A DNA stretch of 46,892 bases, taken from assembly GCA_027310305.1 (NCBI GenBank), contig DAIDBD010000048.1, forward strand, positions 1 through 46,892, given 5' to 3'. This document shows, one piece after another, positions 1 through 9,630 of this stretch. Every line of letters begins with the position of its first letter. The first letter of the stretch is position 1. Source of the DNA: Herminiimonas sp. (lineage in GTDB: Bacteria > Pseudomonadota > Gammaproteobacteria > Burkholderiales > Burkholderiaceae_D). The position numbers were made by a program, and so were the translations under genes. The notes beneath the pieces were generated by a model. It was not told the DNA's origin. It did not search any database and saw only the letters and a program-made list of their open reading frames with translations.

Positions 1-139
1 CACGCGTGGCGTCACCCTCGCCGGCACGTTCGACCTTGATCACGTCGGCGCCGAACCAGGCCAGCAATTGCGTGCAAGTCGGCCCCGACTGCACATGGGT
101 GAAGTCAAGAATGCGGACGCCGTCCAGTGCTTTGCTCAT
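1..139 (-). CDS. frc: Formyl-CoA:oxalate CoA-transferase (class III), N-terminal fragment
   Basis: Only the first 46 codons are in the window; the gene continues past the left edge. The start (ATG at 139-137) gives [19 protein letters not shown], followed by the [17 protein letters not shown] segment. This is the conserved N-terminus of family III CoA-transferases and reads very like formyl-CoA transferase Frc. Frc moves CoA from formyl-CoA to oxalate, and oxalyl-CoA decarboxylase then acts on the product. The catalytic Asp lies beyond the fragment, so the oxalate assignment rests on N-terminal similarity alone. Another class III CoA-transferase (CaiB/BaiF group) remains possible. Confidence 0.75.
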   Translation of the reverse strand, partial: MSKALDGVRILDFTHVQSGPTCTQLLAWFGADVIKVERAGEGDATR

Positions 140-414
140 GAGTCTCTCCGCCGGTATAGATCACATAAGGAAACCGCATTTGCACAGCATTCCCATGCAG
201 CCTCTGATGTTTAATTTATGTGCTGAACTCAGTGTCAATCACCGCCATCGTGACTGTGATATTGCAGCCTATAATGCAAGGGGCGTTGCAAAATCCATTT
301 CATTAAAGATGCCGCTCGTACCAAGGTTATCCATCGTTTCGCTTAAGAAAATAATCCTTTGTATGGTCAGGTACTCAATGCAGGGAGCTTGTCGCGGTTT
401 TGTCCTGTGCCGCT

Positions 415-867
415 TCATCCGATCGACCGGCTTTGCCTATACCTGGTTGCCCGAATTTGCCGCTCATCTTCGCAGAAGTCGCAAAGCGTCACAAACTGAT
501 TCCCTTTACGAAGTCGACCTGGACTGCCACAGTCGCTGCAAGTCAACGCACTGATTTCTTCGACAGTATCGATGAGTTGCTCGACTCGAATTTGACGTAT
601 GCCGGCGCGATGAATGCGCAACATGCCGATCTCCTCCGTAATCTGCCTGATATGAAAAGCGTCTAGTTCGTCAAGCGACATGGTCGATTCAAGCTCAGTG
701 CAAAGTGCGTCAGCTAGCGGGTACCACCCTTCCCGCAATCGAGAGCAGGGAGGAGTCTTGCCTTGAAACAGGAAGAAATGTCGGTCGATCAAATTTGCGA
801 GCATGTCCATGTCCATGGCCTTGAAAAGTTTCTGAATAAAACTACCTGGCTTGTTGTACTCTTTCAA
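415..867 (-). CDS. Small zinc-ribbon protein of unknown function
   Basis: A 150-residue protein ending in a CSDCG-x14-CDFC arrangement (C-x2-C...C-x2-C), which predicts one structural zinc site. The central GWYPLADALC segment and the SDCGSPGRLR motif resemble a widespread family of small bacterial proteins in accessory regions. No function is established for that family that I can name. The longest frame begins with TTG at 867; in-frame ATGs at 816 and 810 are alternatives and neither has a convincing Shine-Dalgarno. Base composition is lower in GC than the catabolic genes. It lies between frc and a LysR gene with no operon partner. Real as a gene, unknown in role. Confidence 0.6.
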   Translation of the reverse strand: MKEYNKPGSFIQKLFKAMDMDMLANLIDRHFFLFQGKTPPCSRLREGWYPLADALCTELESTMSLDELDAFHIRQITEEIGMLRIHRAGIRQIRVEQLIDTVEEISALTCSDCGSPGRLRKGNQFVTLCDFCEDERQIRATRYRQSRSIG

Positions 868-961
868 AGATGCATCTTGTATGCAGATATTATGATAAGT
901 TTTTTGGTTTCCTTATAATGAAATATATCGGCATTTGTTATCATTTAATTTGATTTAAAAG

Positions 962-1831
962 ATGTCAATGGACATAGACTTAGCACGCACCTTCATCGAT
1001 ATCGTGCGCACAGGAAGTTTTATCGCAACGGCTGAGCGCCTTCACGTTACGCAAACTACGGTAACGGCCCGCATCCAAAATCTCGAGATGCAACTTGGTT
1101 GTCAAGTGTTTGTACGTAATCGTGCTGGCGCCAAACTCACAGATCACGGCAGAAGATTCATGCGATATGCCAGCCAACTGGTGCAAACCTGGGACGCTGC
1201 GCGTAGAGACTTGCCTTTGCCGGATGGGTTTGGTGACTTGATCAAAATCGGCGCTGAAGTGGGCCTAAGCAATCCATTGATGCTTAAATGGGCAATGCAG
1301 TTGCGACAAGAAATTTCATCTCATGCAATACGCGTCGAAGTCGCAGAGGGCTTAGCTCTTCAAGAAAAATTAGAGCTTGGTTTATTGCATGCGGCACTTG
1401 TTTTTAGACCGGAATATTTGCCTGGCATACAGGTCGAGCAGATTTTGGAGGAGAAGCTGATTCAGGTTGCATCAATTTCGAACCCTGAGCCGTATGTGTA
1501 TATAGATTGGGGGCCTGATTTTCGGAAACAGCATAACGTCGCTTTACCTGAAAAAGCGAAGGCTATCATTTCTTTCAATCTAGGCCCTTTAGCACTGCAA
1601 TATATATTGCAGTGTGGTGGATCGGGTTATTTCCGCACGCGCGTTGTGCAGAAATATCTTGAACAAGGGCTGTTACGACCAGTACAGTATGCACCTGAAT
1701 TTTCGTATCCGGTGTATCTCATCTATCCGCGGGGCAACGAATCAGTTGCTTTGCAAAAAGCATTTGATATTTTGCGTAGACTGGCTAACGAACAATATGA
1801 TTGGTCCCAGCGCTGGGATCCTTTAATTTAA
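962..1831 (+). CDS. LysR-family transcriptional regulator
   Basis: A 289-residue protein. Residues 1-65 form the LysR winged helix-turn-helix (DLARTFIDIVRTGSFIATAE, then RLHVTQTTVTARIQNLE), with the usual GSF...AAxxL...TxxxVTxRIQxLE pattern. From about residue 90 there is a LysR-type co-inducer-binding domain. Length is normal for the family. The start gives MSMDID; Met3 is an equally possible start. The divergent neighbour is the zinc-ribbon gene and the convergent one is the ABC binding-protein gene, so its target is not obvious from context. It may regulate the CoA-transferase region to the left, but this is only inference. The gene is less GC-rich than the flanking metabolic genes. Confidence 0.9.
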   Translation: MSMDIDLARTFIDIVRTGSFIATAERLHVTQTTVTARIQNLEMQLGCQVFVRNRAGAKLTDHGRRFMRYASQLVQTWDAARRDLPLPDGFGDLIKIGAEVGLSNPLMLKWAMQLRQEISSHAIRVEVAEGLALQEKLELGLLHAALVFRPEYLPGIQVEQILEEKLIQVASISNPEPYVYIDWGPDFRKQHNVALPEKAKAIISFNLGPLALQYILQCGGSGYFRTRVVQKYLEQGLLRPVQYAPEFSYPVYLIYPRGNESVALQKAFDILRRLANEQYDWSQRWDPLI

Positions 1832-2060
1832 ATTTTTGAATGCTGAAGCCAGCACATTGACCATGTTGAATAAGCCATCTTGGTGCCGGCCAAACATCGC
1901 CAGCGCGCCAGCACAATCCGTTACCTCGGCCGTCGTCACTCAAATGGTATGCGGCAAGCGATTCAATTGACGAGCCGAATATCAGAGGCAATACGGTTTT
2001 TGCTTCGATAAAAAGGGCATCGGGCCGTTTACGACTCAATACCCTTCATGCGACAGCATC

Positions 2061-3236
2061 TTACTTGCCCGGATCCTTGACGTTGGCGAACTTGTCGAAT
2101 TCGACGTTGTACAGTTCGCCGCCGACTTTCTCGACCTTACGCACATACACGGTCTGCACCACGTCGCGGGTTTGCGGATCGATCATGATCGGGCCGCGCG
2201 GGCTCACGGTCTTCCATCCTTTCAATACGGCCATTGCCTTGTCGGCATCGATCTTGCCGTTCAGCTTGCGCGATACGTCATAGATCGCCGCCATGCCGTC
2301 ATAGGCGGCGACCGCCATGAAGTTCGGACGGCCGCCGTTCGGATTGGCCGCCGCGAAGCTCTTCAGAAATGCCTTGTTCTCCGGCGAATCGTGCGCAGCC
2401 GAATAATGGAAGGTCGTGATCACGCCCAGCACCGCATCGCCCATCGCCGGCAGCACGTGGTCGTCGGTCAGGTCGCCGGTGGCGATCACCTTGATGCCCG
2501 CTTCGGCCAGCCCGCGCTCGCGATAGCCTTTCATGAACGCGATGCCCTGTTCGCCGGCCGGCACGAAAATGAAGACCGCTTCCGGCTTGGCATCCTTGAT
2601 GCGCTGGATGAACGGCGCGAATTCAGGATTGCGCAACGGCACGCGGATCGATTCCATGATCTGTCCGCCGCCGCCGATGAAATTGGTCTTGAAGGCGGTT
2701 TCCGCATCGATGCCGGGGCCGTAATCCGCGACCAGCGTCACGACGCGCTTGATGCCGTTCTTGACGGCCCAGGTCGCCATCGGCGCGGAAATTTGCGGCA
2801 GCGTCATCGAGACGCGGGCGATGTATTGGGATTTGGTGGTGATGATTGACGTCGCCGCATTCATGATGATCATCGGCTTCTTGGCCTGCTCCGCGATCGG
2901 CGCCACCGCCAGCGCTTCCGGCGTCAGGCCGAAACCGGCCAGGAAGTCCACCTTGTCGCGCACCACCAGTTCCTGCGCCAGCCGCTTGGCGATTTCCGGC
3001 GCCGGCCCTGTCGTGTCCTTGTAGATGATTTCGATTTTCTTGCCCGCAACCTTGTCGCCGTGCTGCTGCATGTAAGCCTTGATGCCGCCTTCCATCTGCT
3101 TGCCGTAGTCGGCGAACGGGCCCGAGAACGGCGCGATCAGCCCGACCTTGATCGTCTCTTGCGCCTGCGCGGCAAACGCGGTCAGGCCGAACATGCCGAT
3201 TGCCGTTGCGGACCGCAGAATTTTTATGAATTGCAT
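2061..3236 (-). CDS. Branched-chain amino acid-type ABC transporter substrate-binding protein
   Basis: A 391-residue periplasmic binding protein of the LivJ/LivK type (peripla_BP_6). It has a signal peptide ending at about residue 25 (AAQA|QETIK) and then the IKVGLIAPFSGPFADYGKQM opening typical of the fold, GAGF-like loops and a VAAYDGMAAIYD segment near the C-terminus. AAGGAG precedes the ATG at 3236 at good spacing. Members of this family bind branched-chain amino acids, amides, or aromatic and organic acids. No Liv permease or ATPase genes are in the window, so this is an orphan component. Its place beside pobA suggests an aromatic acid ligand, but that is inference. Confidence 0.9.
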   Translation of the reverse strand: MQFIKILRSATAIGMFGLTAFAAQAQETIKVGLIAPFSGPFADYGKQMEGGIKAYMQQHGDKVAGKKIEIIYKDTTGPAPEIAKRLAQELVVRDKVDFLAGFGLTPEALAVAPIAEQAKKPMIIMNAATSIITTKSQYIARVSMTLPQISAPMATWAVKNGIKRVVTLVADYGPGIDAETAFKTNFIGGGGQIMESIRVPLRNPEFAPFIQRIKDAKPEAVFIFVPAGEQGIAFMKGYRERGLAEAGIKVIATGDLTDDHVLPAMGDAVLGVITTFHYSAAHDSPENKAFLKSFAAANPNGGRPNFMAVAAYDGMAAIYDVSRKLNGKIDADKAMAVLKGWKTVSPRGPIMIDPQTRDVVQTVYVRKVEKVGGELYNVEFDKFANVKDPGK

Positions 3237-3327
3237 TGTTGTCTCCTTTTGTTGAACGGATAGGTTCGCCGGACCTGATCGAGCTTGACGCCGGTAGTGG
3301 TTGTTTTGACCGGAATACTTTATTTAT

Positions 3328-3532
3328 AGGACTTACGCAAAGCGCAATGATTGATTTATAAACCGTTCGACCCGGGGCACCCTTTGGGGTGTGAGTAGCC
3401 CGCAGGGCGTATCGAAGGTTCCGCAGCCTTCGATACGCCCTGCGGGCTACTCACACCCCAAAGGGTGCCCCGGGTCGAACGGTTCGTTTTATGCTGAAGA
3501 TCAGATGCGACATGGTAATTTGCGTAAATCCT
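3328..3532. repeat. MITE-like repeat element with 13-bp terminal inverted repeats and a giant internal hairpin
   Basis: The ends are AGGACTTACGCAA (3328-3340) and its near-exact inverse (3520-3532, 12 of 13). The interior contains the 58-bp-arm hairpin listed next. Related elements occur at about 19580-19790 (degenerate ends, imperfect hairpin) and 35224-35305 (ends only, no hairpin). The element fills the gap between the ABC binding-protein gene and pobA and encodes nothing. Confidence 0.75.
3361..3484. repeat. Perfect 58-bp inverted repeat (hairpin/cruciform)
   Basis: The left arm 3361-3418 and right arm 3427-3484 are exact reverse complements, separated by the 8-nt loop TTCCGCAG. The arms contain CACCCTTTGGGGTGTGAGTA and a CGTATCGAAGG end. 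There is no T-run, so it is not a classical intrinsic terminator. If transcribed from the ABC gene or pobA side it would form a very stable stem. Confidence 0.9.
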
Positions 3533-3611
3533 AATTTGCCTGCAATTGATGAAATGATCATAGCGCATAACAAGTTCGTTAAACAGACATAGGTTCGGCT
3601 ACCGAACGGTT

Positions 3612-4793
<1,182 letters not shown>

Positions 4794-4966
4794 TCAAGTC
4801 TCCTGTGCGGATAAGAAGCGTCTGATCCACGCGCTTTATTGGTTCTCCTATCTTGGACCGGAAGCGGCTTGTTTGAAATGGATTTTTGTTGATAAAAATT
4901 GCACATTCCGAAGATTTTAGGCATTCTGGAACGATTGAAAATCCAGCTGTCGAAAGCGAGTGCCGC
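4794..4966. promoter_or_regulatory. Divergent pobA-pobR promoter region
   Basis: The 173 bp between the pobA start (4793) and the preferred pobR start (4967) must hold both promoters and the PobR binding site. The central part (about 4835-4920) is AT-rich. I do not see an unambiguous operator, so only the region is given. Confidence 0.5.
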
Positions 4967-5869
4967 ATGGGCCTGATCAAGGATATTCCTGTCTATAAGC
5001 TGTATGGCGAGCATAAGCAGTGGCTGACGCCGGATATGGTGCATTGCGAAACGATTTTCGCCCGCAGCCAATTGCACAATTGGCAGATCAAGCCGCACCA
5101 GCATCATGGCCTGTTTCAGATACTGTACCTCAAGAGCGGCGCCGCAAAAATCAGGGTGGACGACCGGCAACAGGAAATGCAGGCAGGCCAGGTATTGACG
5201 GTGCCGCAGATGTGCATTCACGGCTTCAAATTCGCCCGCAATACCGAAGGGCATGTCATTACGCTGGCGTATCCGCTGATCAGGAAAATCAGCGAGAAAC
5301 TGGGCGATGGTATGCTGGCCTGGTCCAGTCCGCATATTCATCATCTCGGCAATGACGACGAAAGCAATTATCTGAAGACGACGTTCAGCGCGCTGGACAA
5401 TGAATACCGGGGCAACGCGCCGCACCGGGACGTGTTGCTGGAATCCCTGCTGGGCGCAATCCTGGTCTGGCTGGGCCGCAATGCAACATCGCCGAATCTG
5501 GAGCGGCCGCAGGGCATCAGCCGTGGCGAAGAACACGTCGGCAATTTCTGCCGGCTGATAGAAGACGATTTTGCCCGGCAGTATCCGGTTGCCCATTATG
5601 CGAAACGGATCGGCATCACCGCCGCGCATCTGAATGTGCTGTGCCGGCATGCCGCAGGCCAGTCGGCGCTGGACCTGATCCATGAACGGATGCTGCTGGA
5701 AGCGAAAAGAAACCTGGTCTATACGTCGATGACGATCAGCGTCGTGTCGTACGCGCTGGGGTTTTCGGACCCGGCATACTTCACTCGTTTTTTCAAACGC
5801 CGGACCGGCTTGTCGCCAAAGGAGTTTCGGCTGCAGGCGAAGAGTGTGTTCGAGCAGGGGGCAAGCTAG
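4967..5869 (+). CDS. pobR: AraC-family regulator, probable PobR activator of pobA
   Basis: A 300-residue protein starting MGLIKDIPVYKLYGEHKQW. An upstream in-frame TTG at 4886 would add 27 residues that do not look like the family. The N-terminal half is a cupin-type sensor (HQHHGLFQILYLKSG, a metal/ligand-binding-like histidine cluster). The C-terminal 100 residues carry two helix-turn-helix units (AHYAKRIGITAAHLN, then VSYALGFSDPAYFTRFFKRR), as in AraC/XylS proteins. The divergent pobA neighbour and resemblance to AraC-type PobR regulators indicate that it activates pobA in response to 4-hydroxybenzoate. Other bacteria use an IclR-type PobR, so the symbol refers to role, not to a single family. 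Confidence 0.88.
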   Translation: MGLIKDIPVYKLYGEHKQWLTPDMVHCETIFARSQLHNWQIKPHQHHGLFQILYLKSGAAKIRVDDRQQEMQAGQVLTVPQMCIHGFKFARNTEGHVITLAYPLIRKISEKLGDGMLAWSSPHIHHLGNDDESNYLKTTFSALDNEYRGNAPHRDVLLESLLGAILVWLGRNATSPNLERPQGISRGEEHVGNFCRLIEDDFARQYPVAHYAKRIGITAAHLNVLCRHAAGQSALDLIHERMLLEAKRNLVYTSMTISVVSYALGFSDPAYFTRFFKRRTGLSPKEFRLQAKSVFEQGAS

Positions 5870-5993
5870 TCACGCTTGTCTGGATGGAGGTAACAGATTC
5901 GGTATCTAACCGGTCTGTCAATTTCCGTGCGCTGCTGGTCTTACTCAGGAGTCAGTATTTAAAGCGACAAATTTTGATGCCCTCGGCGCAAGA

Positions 5994-6252
5994 AGACATG
6001 CGGCGCAATGCGCTGCGCTTATTGACGACCAACGGAAGTCCCTTTTCGGGACGCTCTACGACCGAAGGAAGTCCCTTTTCGGGACTACCAACTACGACCA
6101 ACGGAAGTCCATGTTCGGACGACCAACGGCAGTCCATGTTCGGACGACCAATGGAAGCCTGGTAGGGCGTCCCAAAAAGGGACTTCCTCCGGTCGTCAAT
6201 AGCGAAGCGTATTGCGCCGTATGTGTCGTTCAAATTACTGACCTCTGTGTAA
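5994..6252. repeat. Large palindromic repeat element, copy A, with internal hairpin units
   Basis: Inverted ends ACATGCGGCGCAATGCGC (from about 5996) and the near-inverse GCGTATTGCGCCGTATGT (to about 6225), followed by a one-sided extension ending CTGACCTCTGTGTAA at 6252. Inside are four to five tandem units of the type GACCAACGGAAGTCC + GTTCGGAC or CTTTTCGGGAC (about 6025-6150), each able to fold as a small hairpin. Copies B (24437-24571) and C (30538-30707) share the ends and the unit. Short open frames here are repeat artefacts. With 6253-6366 it fills the 497-bp gap before the ycaO gene. Confidence 0.8.
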
Positions 6253-6366
6253 TTCCCATCCGTATGCGGCAGCGTTTGTAGAAAGCATCGATTTATTACA
6301 ATGCGCCGGCGTGGCGACGGATAATAACGGCTACCTCATTTTGAGCACCATTTTTGGAATTCTCCC

Positions 6367-8577
6367 ATGGAAATTAAGGTCAACTTTCTCGATAAGCTTC
6401 GTCTTGAAGCCAAGTTCGATGATTTCACGGTGGTATCCGACCAGCCTGTCCGCTATAAGGGCGATGGCTCGGCGCCCGGTCCCTTCGATTACTTTCTGGC
6501 CTCATCGGCATTGTGTGCGGCTTACTTTGTGAAGTTGTACTGCGATACGCGCAACATTCCGACCGAGAATATCCGCCTGTCGCAAAATAATATTGTTGAT
6601 CCGGAAAACCGTTACCAGCAGATTTTCAAGATTCAAGTTGAGTTGCCGCCGGATATCCCGGACGCAGACCGCCGAGGCATCTTGCGCTCCATCGAGCGCT
6701 GTACGGTGAAAAAAGTGGTGCAAGCAGGCCCCGAGTTTGTGATTGAAGCGGTAGAGAACCTGGATGCCGATGCGCAGTCGTTGCTGATGCTGAAGCCGGC
6801 TTCCGACGCCAGCACCACTATTGCGGGCAAGGATCTGCCCTTGGAGCAAACCATTGCCAATATGTCGGGCGTTCTGGCGGGCTTGGGCATCAAGATTGAA
6901 ATCGCTTCGTGGCGCAATATCATTCCAAATGTGTGGTCGCTGCATATCCGCGATGCGCACTCGCCGATGTGTTTTACCAATGGCAAGGGAGCGACCAAAG
7001 AAAGCGCGTTGGCGTCGGCGTTGGGAGAGTATATCGAGCGGCTCAATAACAACCATTTCTACGCCGGGTCGTTTTGGGGCGAAGACATCGCCAATGCAGC
7101 GTTTGTTCATTACCCGAACGAGCGCTGGTTCAAACCTGGCCGTAACGATGCGCTGCCGGCTGGAATTCTCGATGAGTACTGCCTGCAAATTTACAATCCC
7201 GATGGCGAGTTACGTGGCTCGCACCTGGTCGATACCAACTCGGGCAATGTGCAGCGCGGTATCTGTTCGCTGCCGTATGTGCGGCAGTCGGACGGCGAAG
7301 TGGTGTATTTCCCGTCCAACCTGGTCGAAAACCTCTACGCCAGCAATGGCATGAGTGCCGGTAATACGCTGGCCGAAGCGCAAGTGCAATGCCTGTCCGA
7401 AATTTTCGAACGGGCGGTAAAACGCGAAATTCTGGAAGGTGAGATCGCATTGCCTGATGTGCCGCACGAAGTGCTGGCGAAATACCCCGGCATTCTGGCC
7501 GGCATTCAGGGATTGGAAGAGCAAGGCTTTCCGGTGCTGGTGAAGGATGCGTCGCTGGGGGGAACCTACCCGGTGATGTGCGTCACCTTGATGAACCCAC
7601 GAACTGGCGGTGTCTTTGCTTCGTTCGGCGCGCACCCAAGCTTGGAGGTGGCGCTGGAACGGAGTCTGACAGAACTGCTACAGGGTCGCAGTTTTGAAGG
7701 CCTGAACGATTTACCTCGGCCCACCTTTGCAAGTGAAGCCGTGACTGAGCCAAATAACTTCGTTGAACACTTCATCGATTCCAGCGGTATCGTGTCGTGG
7801 CGCTTTTTCAGCGCCAAAGCGGACTTCGATTTTGTTGAATGGGATTTTTCCGGCCACGGTAAAAACTCCAATGCCGAGGAAGCCGCGACCTTGTTCGGCA
7901 TCCTCGAAGGCATGGGCAAAGAGTCGTACATGGCGGTGTATGACGATTTAGGCGCGACTGCATGCCGGATTCTGGTGCCGGGTTATTCGGAAATCTATCC
8001 GATAGAAGATTTGGTCTGGGATAACACCAACAAGGCGCTGTTATTCCGCGCCGATATCCTGAGCATACATCGCCTGGACGAAGCAAGTCTGGAAGCACTG
8101 CTTGATCGTCTGGAAAACAGTGAGCTCGATGAGCATTCCGACATCGCCACGTTGATCGGCATCGAATTTGACGAGAATACGGTCTGGGGACAGCTGACCG
8201 TTCTCGAATTGAAGCTGCTCATCAATCTCGCCTTGAAGCAGTTTGAAGACGCGCATGATCTGGTGGGCGCCTTCTTGCAGTACAACGACAACACGGTCGA
8301 GCGCGGATTGTTTTATCAAGCCTTGAACGTGGTGCTGGAAGTGCTGCTCGATGACGATCTGGAACTGGACGATTACGTGGTCAATTTCCGCCGGATGCAT
8401 GGCAATCCGCGGATGGACGCGGTGCTGGGCTCAGTGGACGGCAGCGTGCGCTTCTTTGGCTTGACGCCAACCAGTATGAAACTGGAGGGGCTCGACAGGC
8501 ACCGCCGCCTGATCGACAGCTATAAAAAAATGCATAGGGCGCGGGCCAATGTGGCGGCTACAGCCAGCTCTCATTGA
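6367..8577 (+). CDS. OsmC domain/YcaO domain fusion protein
   Basis: A 736-residue fusion. Residues 1-140 are an OsmC/Ohr-like domain with Cys50 (SSALC), Cys59 and Cys112 (IERC). Residues about 180-560 are a YcaO ATP-dependent cyclodehydratase-type domain with the ATP/Mg segments ESALASALGEYIERL and NTLAEAQVQCLSEIFERA. A helical C-terminal region follows. In E. coli, YcaO (without the OsmC part) is linked to RimO-dependent methylthiolation of ribosomal protein S12. YcaO domains elsewhere make azolines, thioamides and amidines. No precursor peptide, RimO or TfuA-like partner is adjacent, so a housekeeping rather than natural-product role is likely. The proline-rich C-terminus typical of azoline-forming YcaOs is absent. 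The last ~90 codons are duplicated at 10800-11072. Confidence 0.93.
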   Translation: MEIKVNFLDKLRLEAKFDDFTVVSDQPVRYKGDGSAPGPFDYFLASSALCAAYFVKLYCDTRNIPTENIRLSQNNIVDPENRYQQIFKIQVELPPDIPDADRRGILRSIERCTVKKVVQAGPEFVIEAVENLDADAQSLLMLKPASDASTTIAGKDLPLEQTIANMSGVLAGLGIKIEIASWRNIIPNVWSLHIRDAHSPMCFTNGKGATKESALASALGEYIERLNNNHFYAGSFWGEDIANAAFVHYPNERWFKPGRNDALPAGILDEYCLQIYNPDGELRGSHLVDTNSGNVQRGICSLPYVRQSDGEVVYFPSNLVENLYASNGMSAGNTLAEAQVQCLSEIFERAVKREILEGEIALPDVPHEVLAKYPGILAGIQGLEEQGFPVLVKDASLGGTYPVMCVTLMNPRTGGVFASFGAHPSLEVALERSLTELLQGRSFEGLNDLPRPTFASEAVTEPNNFVEHFIDSSGIVSWRFFSAKADFDFVEWDFSGHGKNSNAEEAATLFGILEGMGKESYMAVYDDLGATACRILVPGYSEIYPIEDLVWDNTNKALLFRADILSIHRLDEASLEALLDRLENSELDEHSDIATLIGIEFDENTVWGQLTVLELKLLINLALKQFEDAHDLVGAFLQYNDNTVERGLFYQALNVVLEVLLDDDLELDDYVVNFRRMHGNPRMDAVLGSVDGSVRFFGLTPTSMKLEGLDRHRRLIDSYKKMHRARANVAATASSH

Positions 8578-8704
8578 ACGCCATACAAGCTCGTCACTAT
8601 CCGCCGTGCGCGGGGGGATTCAAAAGGCGACGGCTTGCAAGCCGCGACGGGGTCGCGGAATGTGACCGAGTTCCCTGGTACAAATTTCCGCGAAGCGGAA
8701 CAAA

Positions 8705-8767
8705 AATTTTGTCCAATAAATCCGTTTGTCCAACGAAATTGGACAAACAAAAATCCTGGACAAAATT
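8705..8767. repeat. Nested inverted repeat with four TGTCCA/TGGACA boxes
   Basis: The outer arms AATTTTGTCCA (8705-8715) and TGGACAAAATT (8757-8767) enclose the inner arms GTTTGTCCAA (8724-8733) and TTGGACAAAC (8739-8748) with a 5-nt loop CGAAA. All arms are exact. It sits 11 bp beyond the stop of the AbiEii-like gene and about 130 bp after the ycaO stop. It could act as a bidirectional terminator-like structure or as a protein-binding site. Confidence 0.75.
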
Positions 8768-8778
8768 GATTGCATTAC

Positions 8779-9630
8779 CTAACGCGGCGCAATACTGTCA
8801 TTCAAACCTTGGACAACATGTTCGACCAGCAATAACGCTTCTTCGGCCTCCATCGGCATGGCCGAGATAAAGGCTAACTTCCCTTGTGCCTCCGTTTCTC
8901 GCTGCAGAATATTGGCTGCAAGCGTGCGTGATTGCCCACTAAAAGTCATCCCGATGTCGTAGCCCAGCATTCTGGCGCCCGCGAGCTCATATTTAAAATC
9001 CGGCGCATCAACCAAATGAGAAAATTCTTCATAAAGCCGATCCTGATTCCCTGCATCGGTATAGTGCCGTGCAATCAACGCAAAATCATGCGCGTCCTTC
9101 TTCGGAAAGATCAAATGACGTTCGTCCCATGCCAATATTTTGAGCAACGCAAGGCTCGCTAAAGAAACGACCCGAATATCGACATTGCCCGGCAAGCGCA
9201 CAGTGATCGTGTTTTGATAAGCCTCATGAAAACCAAGCACGCTCATGATCGTATGATTGTCTGGCGGCCATGTGATCAAACCTTGATCATTTTCGATGCC
9301 GCCAAATGGCACCAGATCAACAGACAGATTTTGTCCGTACTTGAGTTGATGTCCCTTTGTATGCGCGGAAAAACGCCCAGTGCCGGTCAGCGCAGCCTTC
9401 AGTGCAGCGAATTGCTCCCAGCTTTTCACCTGCATCGCCCAATCGACATCGGTCGTTGCGCGACCGGTATTGATACCGTATCCAAAAGTCAGTATCAGAT
9501 CGCGCGCCATTGCACCGGCCATGAAGATCGGGATCTGCAATGCGTCAGCCTCGGCGAGTATCGCGTCCGCCAACTGACCCATGAGCGTCAGCTCAGGCTG
9601 TTTCGATAAGTCGAGCAAGGTGGTCGTCAT
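8779..9630 (-). CDS. AbiEii-like nucleotidyltransferase (putative type IV toxin)
   Basis: A 283-residue protein with a DNA-polymerase-beta-type nucleotidyltransferase core: GAMARD at residues 39-44 stands in for the usual GG/GS-x-ARD loop, and TTDVDWAM has the metal-binding pair Asp61/Asp63. Residues IRVVSLASLALLKILAWDER and KDAHDFALI match the helical part seen in AbiEii/MenT-like and related predicted nucleotidyltransferases. The start codon lies inside the end of the upstream gene (38-nt overlap), so the two are translated together. AbiEii-type toxins act by nucleotidyl transfer and are kept in check by an AbiEi partner. Here the order antitoxin-like then toxin-like is the same. Toxicity is not shown by sequence. 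Confidence 0.75.
   Translation of the reverse strand: MTTTLLDLSKQPELTLMGQLADAILAEADALQIPIFMAGAMARDLILTFGYGINTGRATTDVDWAMQVKSWEQFAALKAALTGTGRFSAHTKGHQLKYGQNLSVDLVPFGGIENDQGLITWPPDNHTIMSVLGFHEAYQNTITVRLPGNVDIRVVSLASLALLKILAWDERHLIFPKKDAHDFALIARHYTDAGNQDRLYEEFSHLVDAPDFKYELAGARMLGYDIGMTFSGQSRTLAANILQRETEAQGKLAFISAMPMEAEEALLLVEHVVQGLNDSIAPR

Noticed and set aside
1785-2039. 84-codon frame on the minus strand
   Set aside because: Overlaps the LysR 3' end, no family signs and no ribosome-binding site; the 229-bp gap 1832-2060 shows nothing else.
6025-6150. CRISPR-like tandem repeats
   Set aside because: Units are contiguous hairpins with no unique spacers and no cas genes; part of the palindromic element.
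5884-6233. Two ~93-codon frames on opposite strands
   Set aside because: Both are translations of the palindromic repeat copy A (repeating NGSPFSG / EKGLPSVV peptides), not proteins.
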